DNA of 64,000 bases from Prorocentrum cordatum (taxonomy: Eukaryota; Sar; Dinophyceae; Prorocentrales; Prorocentraceae), in the NCBI GenBank assembly GCA_963575745.1, contig CAUYUJ010021682.1, positions 77,501-141,500 on the forward strand, in the 5' to 3' direction. A program made the translations under genes and the position numbers. The notes beneath the pieces are model-generated. The model did not search any database. It saw nothing but the letters and a program-made list of their open reading frames with translations, and was not told the DNA's origin. Every line of letters starts with the position of its first letter. Position 1 is the first letter of the stretch. Shown here one piece after another: positions 10,736 through 20,089 of this stretch.

Positions 10736-10959
10736 AGCACGATAATGATCCCTCGCTCGTTTGATTTCCGTACTTCGCAACTTGTGCTCAAGTTCTGTTT
10801 CCCCGGGATCAGGTCCCATGGGAGTCCCAGCAGGTCTCAGCGAGACCGACCAGACCGTCTGCATACGCGCCCTGGAGCTGCTGGCCCTCAGGCAACCGCT
10901 GCTCTCCGCGGTCCCCGTGTGTCCTGCGGTATTGGAGGCGTGACGCCCGCGAACATCAG

Positions 10960-13032
10960 TTGTCCGCCGCAGGCGAGGCCGCACAACCGGGGTTGCCTCA
11001 GCTGGGGTCGGAGAGCAAGCTCGTGAGCAGCGCCATTTGTGGAGGCAGAGGCATGGTGAGAGTCGGTGATTACATTCTCTTCGGGTATGGCTTGGCGGGA
11101 GCGCTGGTGTACCACGAGAGGCGATCTGCAGGCGTCTCGCTCGGTGATCCTGGCCTCATCAGCGCGTACTCCCAGGACAGGGACCACTACGCGGAGCCCC
11201 TGATCTCGGGAAAGCTGTACGACGTGAGCGGGTCGTGCGTCCATGGCGCGACGACCCCAGGTGGGAATCCAGCGCACCTGCACCGCTGCCGCCAGGTCCC
11301 CAACGAAGCGGAGGTGAGATGGCGGAGCCGTGAGGGATCGCTCCTGGTCGGAGGTGCTGTGGCCGCTGCTGCGGGGGGCGCCGCGGCTGCCCTGCCTGGC
11401 GCGCCCGCGGCCGCCCAGGGAGGGTCGCCCGCGTCGGCGCCCGTGCCTCAGGGCCCAGGCTTGGCGGGAGGCGTGCCCCGCGCTGGGCCGGCAGCCGCCC
11501 CGGTCCCCGCCAGTACCGTTTGGCCCGCTACCGAGGATCATCGCGGCCTCAGGCGGGGAGGGCGGCCGCCGACCCTGCTGCCGGTGGGATCGACCATGCA
11601 CGGGGGCGAGGCGCTCGTCCCGCACGCGGGTGTCTTCGTCGCAGCGAGGCAGGTCCCCGTGGCGGAGAGCGGCGCGTTCGTGGGGGACGACCTCTGCGTG
11701 CTGCCCGTCCGCGTCAACCAGGACGGAATCAGGCGCCGCCCGTTCAGCGAGGCGGGGGGCTTCCAGGTCTCAGACGAGCCCGAGGAGTGCGTCATGCTAT
11801 CGTTCCCCCGCGCGTTCACGCGGGTACTCAGGTCGTGGAGGAAAGCGGGGATCTCGCATGTCACTCACCACGCCAACTGGCTCAGGGCAGGGCGCCTCCT
11901 CGATGTCGACCGCCCTGAGCACAAGCATGAGGTAGTGGCGAGGGTGCTGGACTACTCGGTGACCGTCAACCAGCTCAGCGCCCCCGAGCTCCGGAGCGCA
12001 GAGCTGATCTGCCGCAGGATCTCGCTCTTCGATGATGCCCCCTCGGTGTCGCACTCGAACCCCGGCGACTCGGCCGCCAAGGACTACATGGGCTGGTCCC
12101 CCACCGCCAGGGCGCGGCCGCCGCGCTCAACCTGCAGCGGCACGCCGCCACGGCGATGCGCGACCGAGCAGCATTCAGCTGGCCGAAGGGGGAGCAGGAG
12201 CTGCACCGTGGCAAGGGCTGGGGCAAGACCGGCGCCGGCGGTTCCGTCGGCGCAGCATCATGACGTCTACGAGTCGCGGGGGGTGGCCGTCCCGCGACGG
12301 ACACAAGGCCAGCGCAGGCCCGCCTCAGCCTTCAGAAGGTCACCTGTGGGCCCTTCCCGTCTAGAGGCGGCGGCAGATCGCCAGCGAGATCTCTTCCCGC
12401 TGCCCTCTATTCAGCCGGCGCCGCCGACCATGTCAGCTTCATCGTCTACGAGGCGGAGGTTGGCGACCGCCACCATTTTGAACGAGGTCAGGATGGCCCC
12501 GAAGTCTGACACTCATTTCTCTTGCCGTGGGGCCGTTAAGGAGCTCCTGGCATCCAGCCTGTCCTACACCGCGGACGAGGCACCGAGTCCTGTGGCACGG
12601 TGCGTCAGATCCCCTGTCGACATCCCAGAAGTGGGTGCGGTCATACTTCCCGTCGAGTCGGCGCTCGATGAGATCGGGAAAAGTTACGTGCTGGACTATG
12701 AGCAGACGATGATAAAGACCCCCGACGAGTGGCCCCGCGTCTTGGACAGCGAACCGCCCGTCACCCCGTACATGGACGAAGTCTTGAAGCGTGACCCTTC
12801 TGCGTACAACACCCTCATCGGCGACTTGGCGAGGGCCAACATGCTGGGTTTCACGCGCCGCCCGAAGGACCTGGTCACTCCCTTCTTCGTGGCCAACGAG
12901 AGCGGGGCACAGCGCCTCGTCTGGGACGCTCGAGTGCCCAGCCGACGTTTTCGCGACCTGCCGCCGTTGGCCATGGGGACTTCGTCGGCGCAGGGTCGAC
13001 TTCAATTCCCTGATGATCGTGATGAGCCCTGA
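10960..13032 (+). CDS. Retroelement gag-like region plus start of reverse transcriptase
   Basis: A continuous 690-codon frame, opening without ATG; the first in-frame ATG is at 11053. Residues about 225-385 (CVLPVRVN, then VVARVLDYSVTVNQLSAPEL, then AELICRRISLF) resemble the gag-like N-terminal protein of dinoflagellate tyrosine-recombinase retroelements. Residues 385-480 look wrong for the family: the neighbouring frame reads LNLQRHAATAMRDRAA there. A pair of compensating frameshifts is therefore likely, with RDLFPLP restoring the family pattern near residue 485. The end (LVTPFFVANESGAQRLVWDA, then RVPSRRFRD) is the entry to the RT fingers, and the frame breaks just after. The gag part would bind element RNA. 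Confidence 0.6.
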   Translation: MSAAGEAAQPGLPQLGSESKLVSSAICGGRGMVRVGDYILFGYGLAGALVYHERRSAGVSLGDPGLISAYSQDRDHYAEPLISGKLYDVSGSCVHGATTPGGNPAHLHRCRQVPNEAEVRWRSREGSLLVGGAVAAAAGGAAAALPGAPAAAQGGSPASAPVPQGPGLAGGVPRAGPAAAPVPASTVWPATEDHRGLRRGGRPPTLLPVGSTMHGGEALVPHAGVFVAARQVPVAESGAFVGDDLCVLPVRVNQDGIRRRPFSEAGGFQVSDEPEECVMLSFPRAFTRVLRSWRKAGISHVTHHANWLRAGRLLDVDRPEHKHEVVARVLDYSVTVNQLSAPELRSAELICRRISLFDDAPSVSHSNPGDSAAKDYMGWSPTARARPPRSTCSGTPPRRCATEQHSAGRRGSRSCTVARAGARPAPAVPSAQHHDVYESRGVAVPRRTQGQRRPASAFRRSPVGPSRLEAAADRQRDLFPLPSIQPAPPTMSASSSTRRRLATATILNEVRMAPKSDTHFSCRGAVKELLASSLSYTADEAPSPVARCVRSPVDIPEVGAVILPVESALDEIGKSYVLDYEQTMIKTPDEWPRVLDSEPPVTPYMDEVLKRDPSAYNTLIGDLARANMLGFTRRPKDLVTPFFVANESGAQRLVWDARVPSRRFRDLPPLAMGTSSAQGRLQFPDDRDEP

Positions 13033-13650
13033 GGCTACCGCGCCAGGGTCTTATGTGCTCAGGCCGACGTGCGAAACTTCTTCTACGCGCTCGGTCTGAG
13101 GGAGGAGCTTGGCCTCTTCTTTGCTCTGCCGCGGGTCCCCCAGGCCTCGTTGTCGCAATGGGGGGTTGAGGCAGTGGGCTCTCCCGACTGGGGGCTGGGT
13201 CTGGCCCTTCCCCCGCGTCGTTCCGATGGGGTGGTCTTGGGCTTTCTTGCTCGTTCAGCGTGCCAGCGCGCGCGTCTGACGGTCGGTCTCGGGGCTCGGG
13301 GCCCCTCGGGTGCTGACCGATCGCGGCCGTGTGCCCCCTCTGGACGGGGGGGTCCCCTGCCTTCTACCTTATTGCGATAACATCAGCGTGATCGGCACGG
13401 ACCCTGTCAGATGCAACTCCGCGGCGCACATGATCTGTGGCGCCTGGAGGAAGCACGGCGTCGAGATCCACGAGGTGGTCGAGGCGTCCGACGTCCTCGC
13501 CAGCCTCGGCCGCCTGATAGACGGCTCCTCCGGGCGAGTGTTCTCGCGCCCTGAGCGTACCGTGCCGTTGCACCAGGCCTCGCTGCGGTTCGAGCAGCGT
13601 CCTAGAGTCGCGGGCAGGGGGGTAGAGAGGTGCGTTGGGCACTTCATTGA
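13033..13650 (+). pseudogene. Reverse transcriptase palm of the tyrosine-recombinase element
   Basis: Motif A is clear at 13060-13137 (QADVRNFFYALGL, then REELGLFFALP), with the catalytic Asp in ADV. A second frame from 13310 holds motif C, LPYCDNISVIGTD, with the YxDN box at 13370-13381. Then come HEVVEASDVLASLGRLIDG, the connection to RNase H, and a VGH motif at about 13634. YxDN in place of YxDD is usual in this RT group, so the box itself may be intact. Between 13190 and 13310 the frame is lost (LGFLARSACQ sits where a GFSWAFxxAQ-like motif is expected). In a live copy this enzyme makes circular or linear cDNA for the recombinase. Confidence 0.62.
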
Positions 13651-14420
13651 TCATTTGATATTGAAGATGGAGCTGCTTTCGGTCCTCAGGAGTTTATGCG
13701 ATTTCGTCAGGGATTGCCACCACGTTCGTTCCCGTCTTTGGCCCTCAGCTGCCCGCGAAGTCGAGCAGCGCCGTCGCCCGTTGCCTCTGATCTCGGCAAA
13801 CCTACGGCTTCAGTGGTCGCCGGCTGTTCTCGCTTACGATGCATGTCTGACCGGCATGGCCGCTTGCCAGACATTTCTATCAGCAGATCTTGTCAAGGGT
13901 ATCGATTCAGTCAGCGAGAGGTGGAGATATCGCATGCCTTCGGCTAGATCGGCACGCCGGTCAGCTCTGACAAGCGGGGGCGACAGGCGGGGGGGGCCTC
14001 GGAGGGCCCGCGCGACGTCTTCATCGATATCGAGACCGTCAGGACCCCTGGGAGCTCAGCCCGCAGTTCATTGAGGTGCCCCGTGAGGCACTGCAAGGCC
14101 CCAGGTGGAAGCAGGTCGTCTCGAACAGGGTTTACGTCGGGGAAGCTATCGCGATCATCGAAGGGAGGGCCTCCAACATGGCGTCGCGGCGCATCGTGGG
14201 GCCCAGGGCTCCTTTGGGCTTCGTCACCTTCGTGTGCCCGCTCTTGCTCTGCTGCAGCCGTGAGACGGCCCACTCGGTTGCCACTGCGTCGCGTATCGAG
14301 CGCGGTTGGGCACCTTCCGAGTTCAACCCCGCGGACGAAGGGCCCAGGCGATGGGGCGCCAAGTCGGGGGGCGTCGCGGCCGCCTCGCGCGGTGGCCAGG
14401 CGCCCAGCCGACCACCTCGA
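13651..14420 (+). pseudogene. RNase H domain of the tyrosine-recombinase element
   Basis: In frame with the YxDN motif, the reading continues through LWPSAAREVEQ and LPLISANLRLQWSPAVLAYD, reaching DACLTGMAACQ (about 13833), the first RNase H Asp. ERWRYR follows near 13917. After a frame change at about 14070, the frame from 14076 gives WKQVVSNRVYVGEAIAIIEG (the E of the second motif), then RIERGWAPSEFNPAD near 14300-14335, the usual end with the last acidic residue. Order and spacing suit the RT-RNase H of DIRS-like elements. Confidence 0.55.
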
Positions 14421-14553
14421 GATAGTCCAGAGGAGCTTCTGGAAGGGCAGGCTTGTCGTTGGGGCCATGATGGAGGAGAAGGTTTCACATCGTCTCCTTA
14501 CCTCAGGTCATTCGCGATCGTGAGGGAGGACAAGCGGCTGGAAGGGGGCCTCG

Positions 14554-15591
14554 GTGACTCCCGAGACCCAGGCCTACCACCAGGAGGCCCTCCACGAGGT
14601 CCAGGTGTCCGTCGACCTCCCCGCTCTGCCCGCGCAGACCGCTGCTCGGGTCGACCGAGCTTGGGCGAACTACACAGGATGCGCCTGGACCATTGGGTTC
14701 GAGAGGGCCGTCGTCCTGAAGACGCATGCCGCGCGCATCTCGGCACGCCCCGACTCTCCCCGAAGGGGATTGCTCCGCCCGCAGCGTTTCTGTCGGGTCC
14801 TCCTGGGCTGGGGCCTGGGCCCAATGCAGACGCGCCCGCCGAGGCCGTGCCAGATCGAGGCACTCGGGGCCCCCAGGATAGCCACGCTGCTGGTGGCCCC
14901 GCAGGCGGCGCCGATAGTGGCGTTGCGGTTCGGGGCCTTCCTCGCGCCCTGCGAGGCCGCCGGGCAAAGCCAGCAGGGCCGCTTCCACGCTGGGGGCGCG
15001 TCGAGTGACTACGGCTTCAACCAGCGCCACAGCGCCAGGGGCGAGTTCAACCAGACCAGCTTCTCCCACGAGAGCCTCCTCCGCGCCTCTTTCGAGGTGC
15101 CGGGGCTGGGCCCGCTGGAGGCTCGCGCCAGGTCGGGCGACCCGCTCGACCCGCCGTTCTGGCCGACGGCCGTGCAGCTCGGTCTCTGCAGGTTTCTCAC
15201 GCTGGAGCTTTCCGGAGTCCCAAACACATGCGGGCCTTGCCAGCTGCGCCTTGGCGGGCCTGCGCACGACCGCCGCTTGCGCCACCGCGCCGTGGCGGAG
15301 ATCAGGGCCCGCGGGAGCTGGACCAGCGACTACGCGATGAAGGTGCACGACGCGCACTCCTGGGTGCAGCAGGGGCAGGCGCCCCGCTCAGCCGACATCA
15401 GCCGCCGCGCCGAGGCGGCGCCCAGCAAGCTGCACGCCGAGCTCGAGCGGCTGGTGGCCCCACTCGCCCAGGCAAGGACGGCCCTTCCGCCTTGTGCTCG
15501 TCCGCCTGCTCGCGCTTCGCGCAGGCGCCGCCGCGCACCTCCTTCAGAGGCGTGGCCGCCCGTGCACGGGCCAAGCCGCTCCTCGAGCTGA
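14554..15591 (+). CDS. Tyrosine recombinase-like domain (catalytic residues altered)
   Basis: An open frame of 345 codons; the polyprotein start is not known. Residues 60-130 contain RFCRVLLGWGLGPMQTRPPR, resembling the region before the first catalytic Arg. Near residue 165, RHSARGEFNQTSF is like the TKTGxxxxT strand. At 15241-15350 comes CQLRLGGPAHDRRLRHRA, then AEIRARGSWTSDYAMKVHDA. This matches the family pattern xLRHGGxSxD...EIxxRGxWxSxxSxxRYEK. The HxxR His is Leu here (RLGG), and the nucleophile Tyr position reads KVHD. The fold pattern is therefore visible but the active site is lost. The enzyme would have integrated circular cDNA. Confidence 0.6.
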   Translation: MTPETQAYHQEALHEVQVSVDLPALPAQTAARVDRAWANYTGCAWTIGFERAVVLKTHAARISARPDSPRRGLLRPQRFCRVLLGWGLGPMQTRPPRPCQIEALGAPRIATLLVAPQAAPIVALRFGAFLAPCEAAGQSQQGRFHAGGASSDYGFNQRHSARGEFNQTSFSHESLLRASFEVPGLGPLEARARSGDPLDPPFWPTAVQLGLCRFLTLELSGVPNTCGPCQLRLGGPAHDRRLRHRAVAEIRARGSWTSDYAMKVHDAHSWVQQGQAPRSADISRRAEAAPSKLHAELERLVAPLAQARTALPPCARPPARASRRRRRAPPSEAWPPVHGPSRSSS

Positions 15592-16281
15592 TATGCGGCT
15601 CCGCCAACCTGGCCAAGGCTGTCTATGCCGCAGGCTGGGCTGCAGAGAGCTGGGACTACGCCGATGGTTCGGGAGCCGGTCTGCTGGATGATGGGCTCAT
15701 CGAGCTCCTGGTCGGGAGGATCTCTCGAAATGATGTCGTGGGGCTTCGCGTCGGCCTGGGTTGTAAGACGTGGTCTAGGGCTCGAAAGAATAACGGCCTG
15801 GGTCCGCCGCCGCTGAGAGACGATGTTCGCGCGCATGGTCTTGAGCACCTGGCGGCGGCGGACGCTGAGAAGGTTTCGGTTGCCAATTGCTTGTTGGCCA
15901 ATGTTCTGCGTTTGCTAGTTGCCGCCATTGAAGCAGAAGCCCCCTTCTCGCTCGAGAATCCTCGGTCTTCTCGCCTGTGGCTCGCCCCCGAGCTGTTGAA
16001 TCTGGCCCACACGGCGAAGGCCGAATGGGTTCAGGTCGACTATTGCCAGTACCATGCTCTTTGGAGGAAGTCGACCGCATTTCTGCTTTTCAATTGGCTG
16101 CCAGCGCAGTCGCGCCTCCGCATTTGCACAGGTTCCCAACAACGTCACAGGTAAGAGTCACATTACGCTGAAAGGAACAGATCCTCCCGGCGTGCTCTGG
16201 ACATCGCGGGCCTGCCCGTGCCCGCCAGCCCTCTGCAAGGTGCTTGCCGAGCGGATAGTGGCCAAAGCCAAGACACTGTGA
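15228..16281 (+). pseudogene. C5 cytosine methyltransferase-like domain of the retroelement
   Basis: The frame from 15228 is open to 16154; the domain proper begins at about residue 118 (15579). LLELICGSANLAKAVYAAGW is a SAM-binding motif I-like loop. GLGCKTWSRARKNNG (about 15741-15785) sits where C5 methyltransferases have the PC loop of motif IV, with Cys kept and Pro replaced by Gly. FSLENPRSSRLW (about 15945-15980) matches the ENV/ENP motif VI. DYCQYHALWRKST follows. A frameshift near 16130 leads to TGKSHITLKGTDPPGVLWTS and LCKVLAERI (16145-16260), the family end. It could instead be a methyltransferase-like fold without activity. It overlaps the recombinase frame up to 15591. Confidence 0.6.
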
Positions 16282-16446
16282 GGCAGTTGATCGGGGCTCA
16301 GAGTCTTGTATCACGTTCGCTGTGTCTTGCAGGCCCGCGCGCACTGGCGCTGGCCCGCTCAACCCGACGTTCGTTCTCTTGAGTTGTCTTTATGCGCAGT
16401 GACGTGCTGGAGAAAATGAACCTTGGCAGAGGGGAAGAGCTCAGAT

Positions 16447-17538
16447 CATGTATGTATGCGCGTGCGTACGTATGTTTGTATGTATGTATGTGTGCATGCA
16501 TGTCTGTATGCATGTATGTATGTACGTATGCATGCACATATGCAGGTGTATATCTATGTGGTTGATACGGCTTCTATAAGTGCGTGCATGCATGTTTTGT
16601 GTGTGCATGCATGTGTCCATGAATGCAGCCTGCATACATCATGCAGTTGTACATGTGGTTGTGCATATATGCATGGATGCATGTACGATGTATGTGTGCA
16701 TGCATGCGTGTATGCATGTATGCATGCATTCATGCATACATGCACGTATGTATGGATGGATGGATGGATGGATGGATGGATGTGTGCATGTGTGTATGTA
16801 TGTATGCATGCATGCGTGCATCTGTGTAGGTAGGTAGGTAGGTGTGTGTTTGTGCGCATGCATGTCCAACTGCACATATGTGGGTATGCATGCAGGCATG
16901 TATGTATGTATGTAGGTATGTAGGTATGTATGCATGCATGTATGTATGTATGTGTATGTGTATATGCCTGTATGCACGTATGTATGTTTGTATGTATGTA
17001 TGCATGCATGTATGGATGTATGGATGGATGTATGGATGGATATATGTATGTGTGTATGCATGTATGTATGTGTGCATGTATGCATGCATGCATGCATGCA
17101 TGCATGCACACATGCATGCATGTACGTATGATTGTATGTATGTATGTATGTGTGTATGTATATATGTATGTATCTGTGTGTGCGTGTGTATGTCTGCATG
17201 TTTGTGTGTATGCGTGTATGTGTGTATGTGTGTGTTTGTATGTATGTATGTATGTACGTATGTTTGTATGTATGTATGTATGTATGTATGTATGTATATG
17301 TATGTATGTATGTATGTATGCATGTATGTATGTATGTATGTGTGTATGTATGTATGTATGCATGTATGTATGTATGTATGTATGTATGTATGTATGTATG
17401 TATGTATGTATGCATGTATGTATGTATGTATGTATGTATGTATGTGTGTATGTATGTATGTATGTATGTATGTATGTATGTATGTATGTATGTATGTATG
17501 TATGTATGTATGTATGTATGTATGTATGTGTATGTATG

Positions 17539-17570
<32 letters not shown>

Positions 17571-17709
17571 TGTATGTATGTATGTATGTATGTATGTATG
17601 TATGTATGTATGTATGTATGTATGTGTGTGTATGTATGTATGTATGTATGTATGCACGCATGCATGCATGCATGCATGCATGTATGTATGTATGTATGTA
17701 TGTATGTAT
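16447..17709 (+). repeat. TATG/TGCATG array, middle segment
   Basis: 1.26 kb of TATG with TGCATG and GGATG variants; the last 430 bp (17270-17709) are almost pure TATG. All long YVCM- or YIHT-type translations on either strand are repeat shadows. Confidence 0.95.
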
Positions 17710-18921
17710 GAAAGAGCGTGTTCTACCGCTGCTGGCGGAAAACCGGGGGGGGTCACTACCGGTTCGAACCCCTCCCCCCCCCCCCCTCCGGAAAACCGGG
17801 GGGGGTCACTACCGGTTCGAACCCCACCCCCCCCCCCCCCAGCTTATCATGAAAAGGGGGGGGGTCACTGCCGGTTCGAACCCCCCCCTCCCCCCCCCCC
17901 CATCGAAAACCGAGTGGGGGTGCGGACAGTGGTGGGGACGGTGTTGGTGGGGACAGTGGTGAGGGGACAGCGGGACAGTGGTGGGGACAGTGGGGGGGCA
18001 GTGGGAAAGTGGTGGGGACGGTAGTGGTGGGGATAGTGGTGGGGACAATGGTGGGAACAGGGGGGGCAGTGGACAGTGGTGGGAACGGTGGTGGTGGGGA
18101 CAGTGGTGTGGGGACAGTGGGAATGAGGTGGAAACACTGGGACAGTGGAGGGTACAATGGTGGTGGGGACACTGGTAAAGGCGTCGGCGAGGACGGCGGT
18201 GGGACATTGGGACAGAGGTACACTGGGGACAGTGGTGGGGACAGTGGGGACAGTGGTGGGAACAGTGGGACAGCTCAGTGGGACAGCGGAGGAGTCAGTG
18301 GGACAGTGGGGACAGTGGGGATAGTCGGGCAATGGTTGGGGCCGTGGAGACAGTGGGGAGAGTGGAACCGTGGTGGGAACAGTTCTGGGGACAGCGGGGA
18401 CAGTGCGACAGTGGTGGGGGCACTGGTGGGGACAGTAGGGACGGTGGTGGAACCAGTGGGGACAGTGGTGGTGAGGACAGTGGTGCTGGGAACAACAGTG
18501 GGGATGTGATGTGGACGGTGGTAGGGACCGGGAGTCGTTTGCTGGCGGTGCGTGGGAGGGGGGTCGAAACCGGTAGTGACCCCCCTCGGTTTTCGGGGGG
18601 GGGGGGGGTGTCCAACCCGGTAGTGACCCCCCCCCCCGGTTTTCGGATCCGGAGGGGGGGGGGGTGAGGGGGGAGGGGTTCGAACCGGGTAGTGACCCCC
18701 CCCCGGTTTTTCGAGGGGGAGGGGGGGGGGGGGAGAGGGGTTTGGGGGCGGGGGGTTTTGCGGGGAGGGAGGGGGGGGGGGGGGGAGGGGGTTTCCAGCA
18801 GGGGGGGGGATTTTCGGAGTGGGGGGGGGGAGGGAACCCCTGGGTTCGGAGGAAAAGGTGGGTTCCGGAGGAAAAGGCTGGCAATTTTCCACAGTAAAGC
18901 GGCGGTGGATCACGCTCTCTC
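17710..18921. mobile_element. Foldback element with arms of inverted 50-bp repeats and a GGGGACAGTG core
   Basis: The ends are inverted: AAAGAGCGTGTTCTACCGC at 17711 against CGGTGGATCACGCTCTCT ending at about 18920. The left arm (17737-17910) holds four units of GAAAACCGG-G(n)-TCACTACCGGTTCGAACCCC. The right arm (about 18550-18720) holds the same unit inverted, about three to four times. The core (17925-18535) is a GGGGACAGTGGTG-type minisatellite. The rest of the right arm (18720-18850) is G-run rich. TATG repeat abuts both ends in the same phase. There is no coding capacity. Confidence 0.7.
17925..18535 (+). repeat. GGGGACAGTG minisatellite core of the foldback
   Basis: About 600 bp of irregular 10- to 15-bp units built on GGGGACAGTGGTG. 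Strongly G-rich on the plus strand, so it could form G-quadruplexes. Confidence 0.85.
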
Positions 18922-19029
18922 GTATGTATGTATGTATGTATGTATGTATGTATGTATGTATATGTATATGTATCTGTATATGTATATGTATATGTTGTAT
19001 GTATGTATATGTATATGTATGTGTATATG

Positions 19030-19074
<45 letters not shown>

Positions 19075-19255
19075 GTGTATGTGTATGTGTATATGTATAT
19101 GTATATTTATATGTATGTATATGTATGTATGTATGCATGTATGCATGCATGCATGTATGCATGCATGCATGCATGTATGTATGTATGTATGTATGTATGT
19201 ATGTATGTATGTATGTATGTATTTGTGTATGTGTGTATGTGTGTATAGGCTTGTA
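18922..19255 (+). repeat. TATG/TATATG array, right segment
   Basis: TATG, TATATG and TGCATG units starting directly at the foldback end, in the same strand sense as the middle segment. Confidence 0.92.
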
Positions 19256-19875
19256 CACATAGGTGCGAATGCGTACATGTTTGGAGTTCCCAGTGCTAGG
19301 TATGGGGCCCGTGGGGCCCGGGGGACGCGGCTGTCCAAGAGGTTCCCGAGCCTGCCGCAGGGGCTTCAAGACAGGCCAGAGACGGGCCCAGATCTCTCAA
19401 TGGAAACCTACAAGCTTGCCAATGTCTGCCGATTCGACTTTTCTGACTCGGTTGCCGATTTCCGTCGATCCGATTCATGTAGGTCGCCGATCCAGCTTGT
19501 CGATTTGATTCTGGGCTCTCCTGCCTCTCCCCCCAGCGCACCCAATCAGGCCTACTGCTGACATGTGCAGAGCCCGACTGAGAGCTGCCCCTGAAACCGC
19601 CGAAACCGCCCGCAGAACGGCCAGACATAACGCACCTTACCCCCCCCGTCTCGTCGCCGGCCGTCGCCGCCGTCGTCCTCCACGTCGGCGCCGCCCCTTT
19701 GCTACCCCGCCCCTGCGTGCGCCAAGCCAATGTCCCAGCGCCAGCCGTGCGGCGCGGAACGGCGCCGCCCCCCGCCCTGAGGCCGCGAGGTGGGCATCCG
19801 AGTGCCAGACTGCGCCGTCGTGCAGCACATCACGCGGGACCGCGGCGCCAAGCGACGCCGCTCAATGAAGAACAC
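19256..19875. other. Unassigned stretch
   Basis: GC-rich, with a short CGCCGTCG-type tract near 19655-19695. No domain or TIR pair recognised. Confidence 0.5.
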
Positions 19876-20085
19876 GTTGCATAAAAGCATACCTTGTCGG
19901 AGTTCCGCCCAGATTTGTTGGATTGGCGGTGGACCCCCCTCCTTGGTGCGCGGAGCGCGCCAGGGGGCGGCGTTGGAGGCGCCGCCATGGGAGCCCAGCG
20001 CCGATCCAGGGAATCCGTGCGCAGCGCCAAACATTTTTGTGTGTTATGGGCTTGTTTCCCTGCTATGTACACCCCCCTGGAAGAG
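19876..20085. repeat. Relative of the foldback-D core
   Basis: Contains GCGCGGAGCGCGCCAGGG, GGCGTTGGAGGCGCCGCC and AGCGCCAAACATTT, arranged as in the centre of the 49950-50458 foldback (GCGCGAAGCGCGCCAGGAG, GGCGCTGGAGGCGCCGCC). The outer arms are not evident, so it is a core-only or diverged copy. Confidence 0.6.
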
Positions 20086-20089
20086 TGAT

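Larger units (their letters stand above)
10736..16446 (+). mobile_element. Tyrosine-recombinase retroelement (DIRS/Ngaro-like) with methyltransferase-like 3' domain
   Basis: A 5.7-kb block between two TATG-type arrays. On the plus strand, in order, it carries a gag-like region (about 11050-12130), RT (about 12770-13640), RNase H (13640-14360), a tyrosine recombinase-like domain (14554-15480) and a C5 methyltransferase-like domain (15579-16278). Frame changes occur at about 12120, 13030, 13300, 14070, 14500 and 16130, so the copy is dead. No LTR is seen, and no flanking target duplication, which fits recombinase-mediated insertion. The exact ends are set by the neighbouring repeats, not by element termini. 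I know of DIRS elements carrying a methyltransferase and of retrotransposon-borne cytosine methyltransferases in dinoflagellates; the assignment here is by eye. Confidence 0.68.

Noticed and set aside
10130-10984. 284-codon minus-strand frame before the retroelement
   Set aside because: Its centre is CATACA repeat translation and its ends have no domain.
17760-17880. tRNA gene suggested by GGTTCGAACCC
   Set aside because: No cloverleaf, no A-box at the right distance, and the word is repeated in each arm unit.
16554-18024. Long frames of YVCMYVCM and YIHTYIHT type on both strands
   Set aside because: Pure translation of the TATG array; every frame is open because the unit has no stop.
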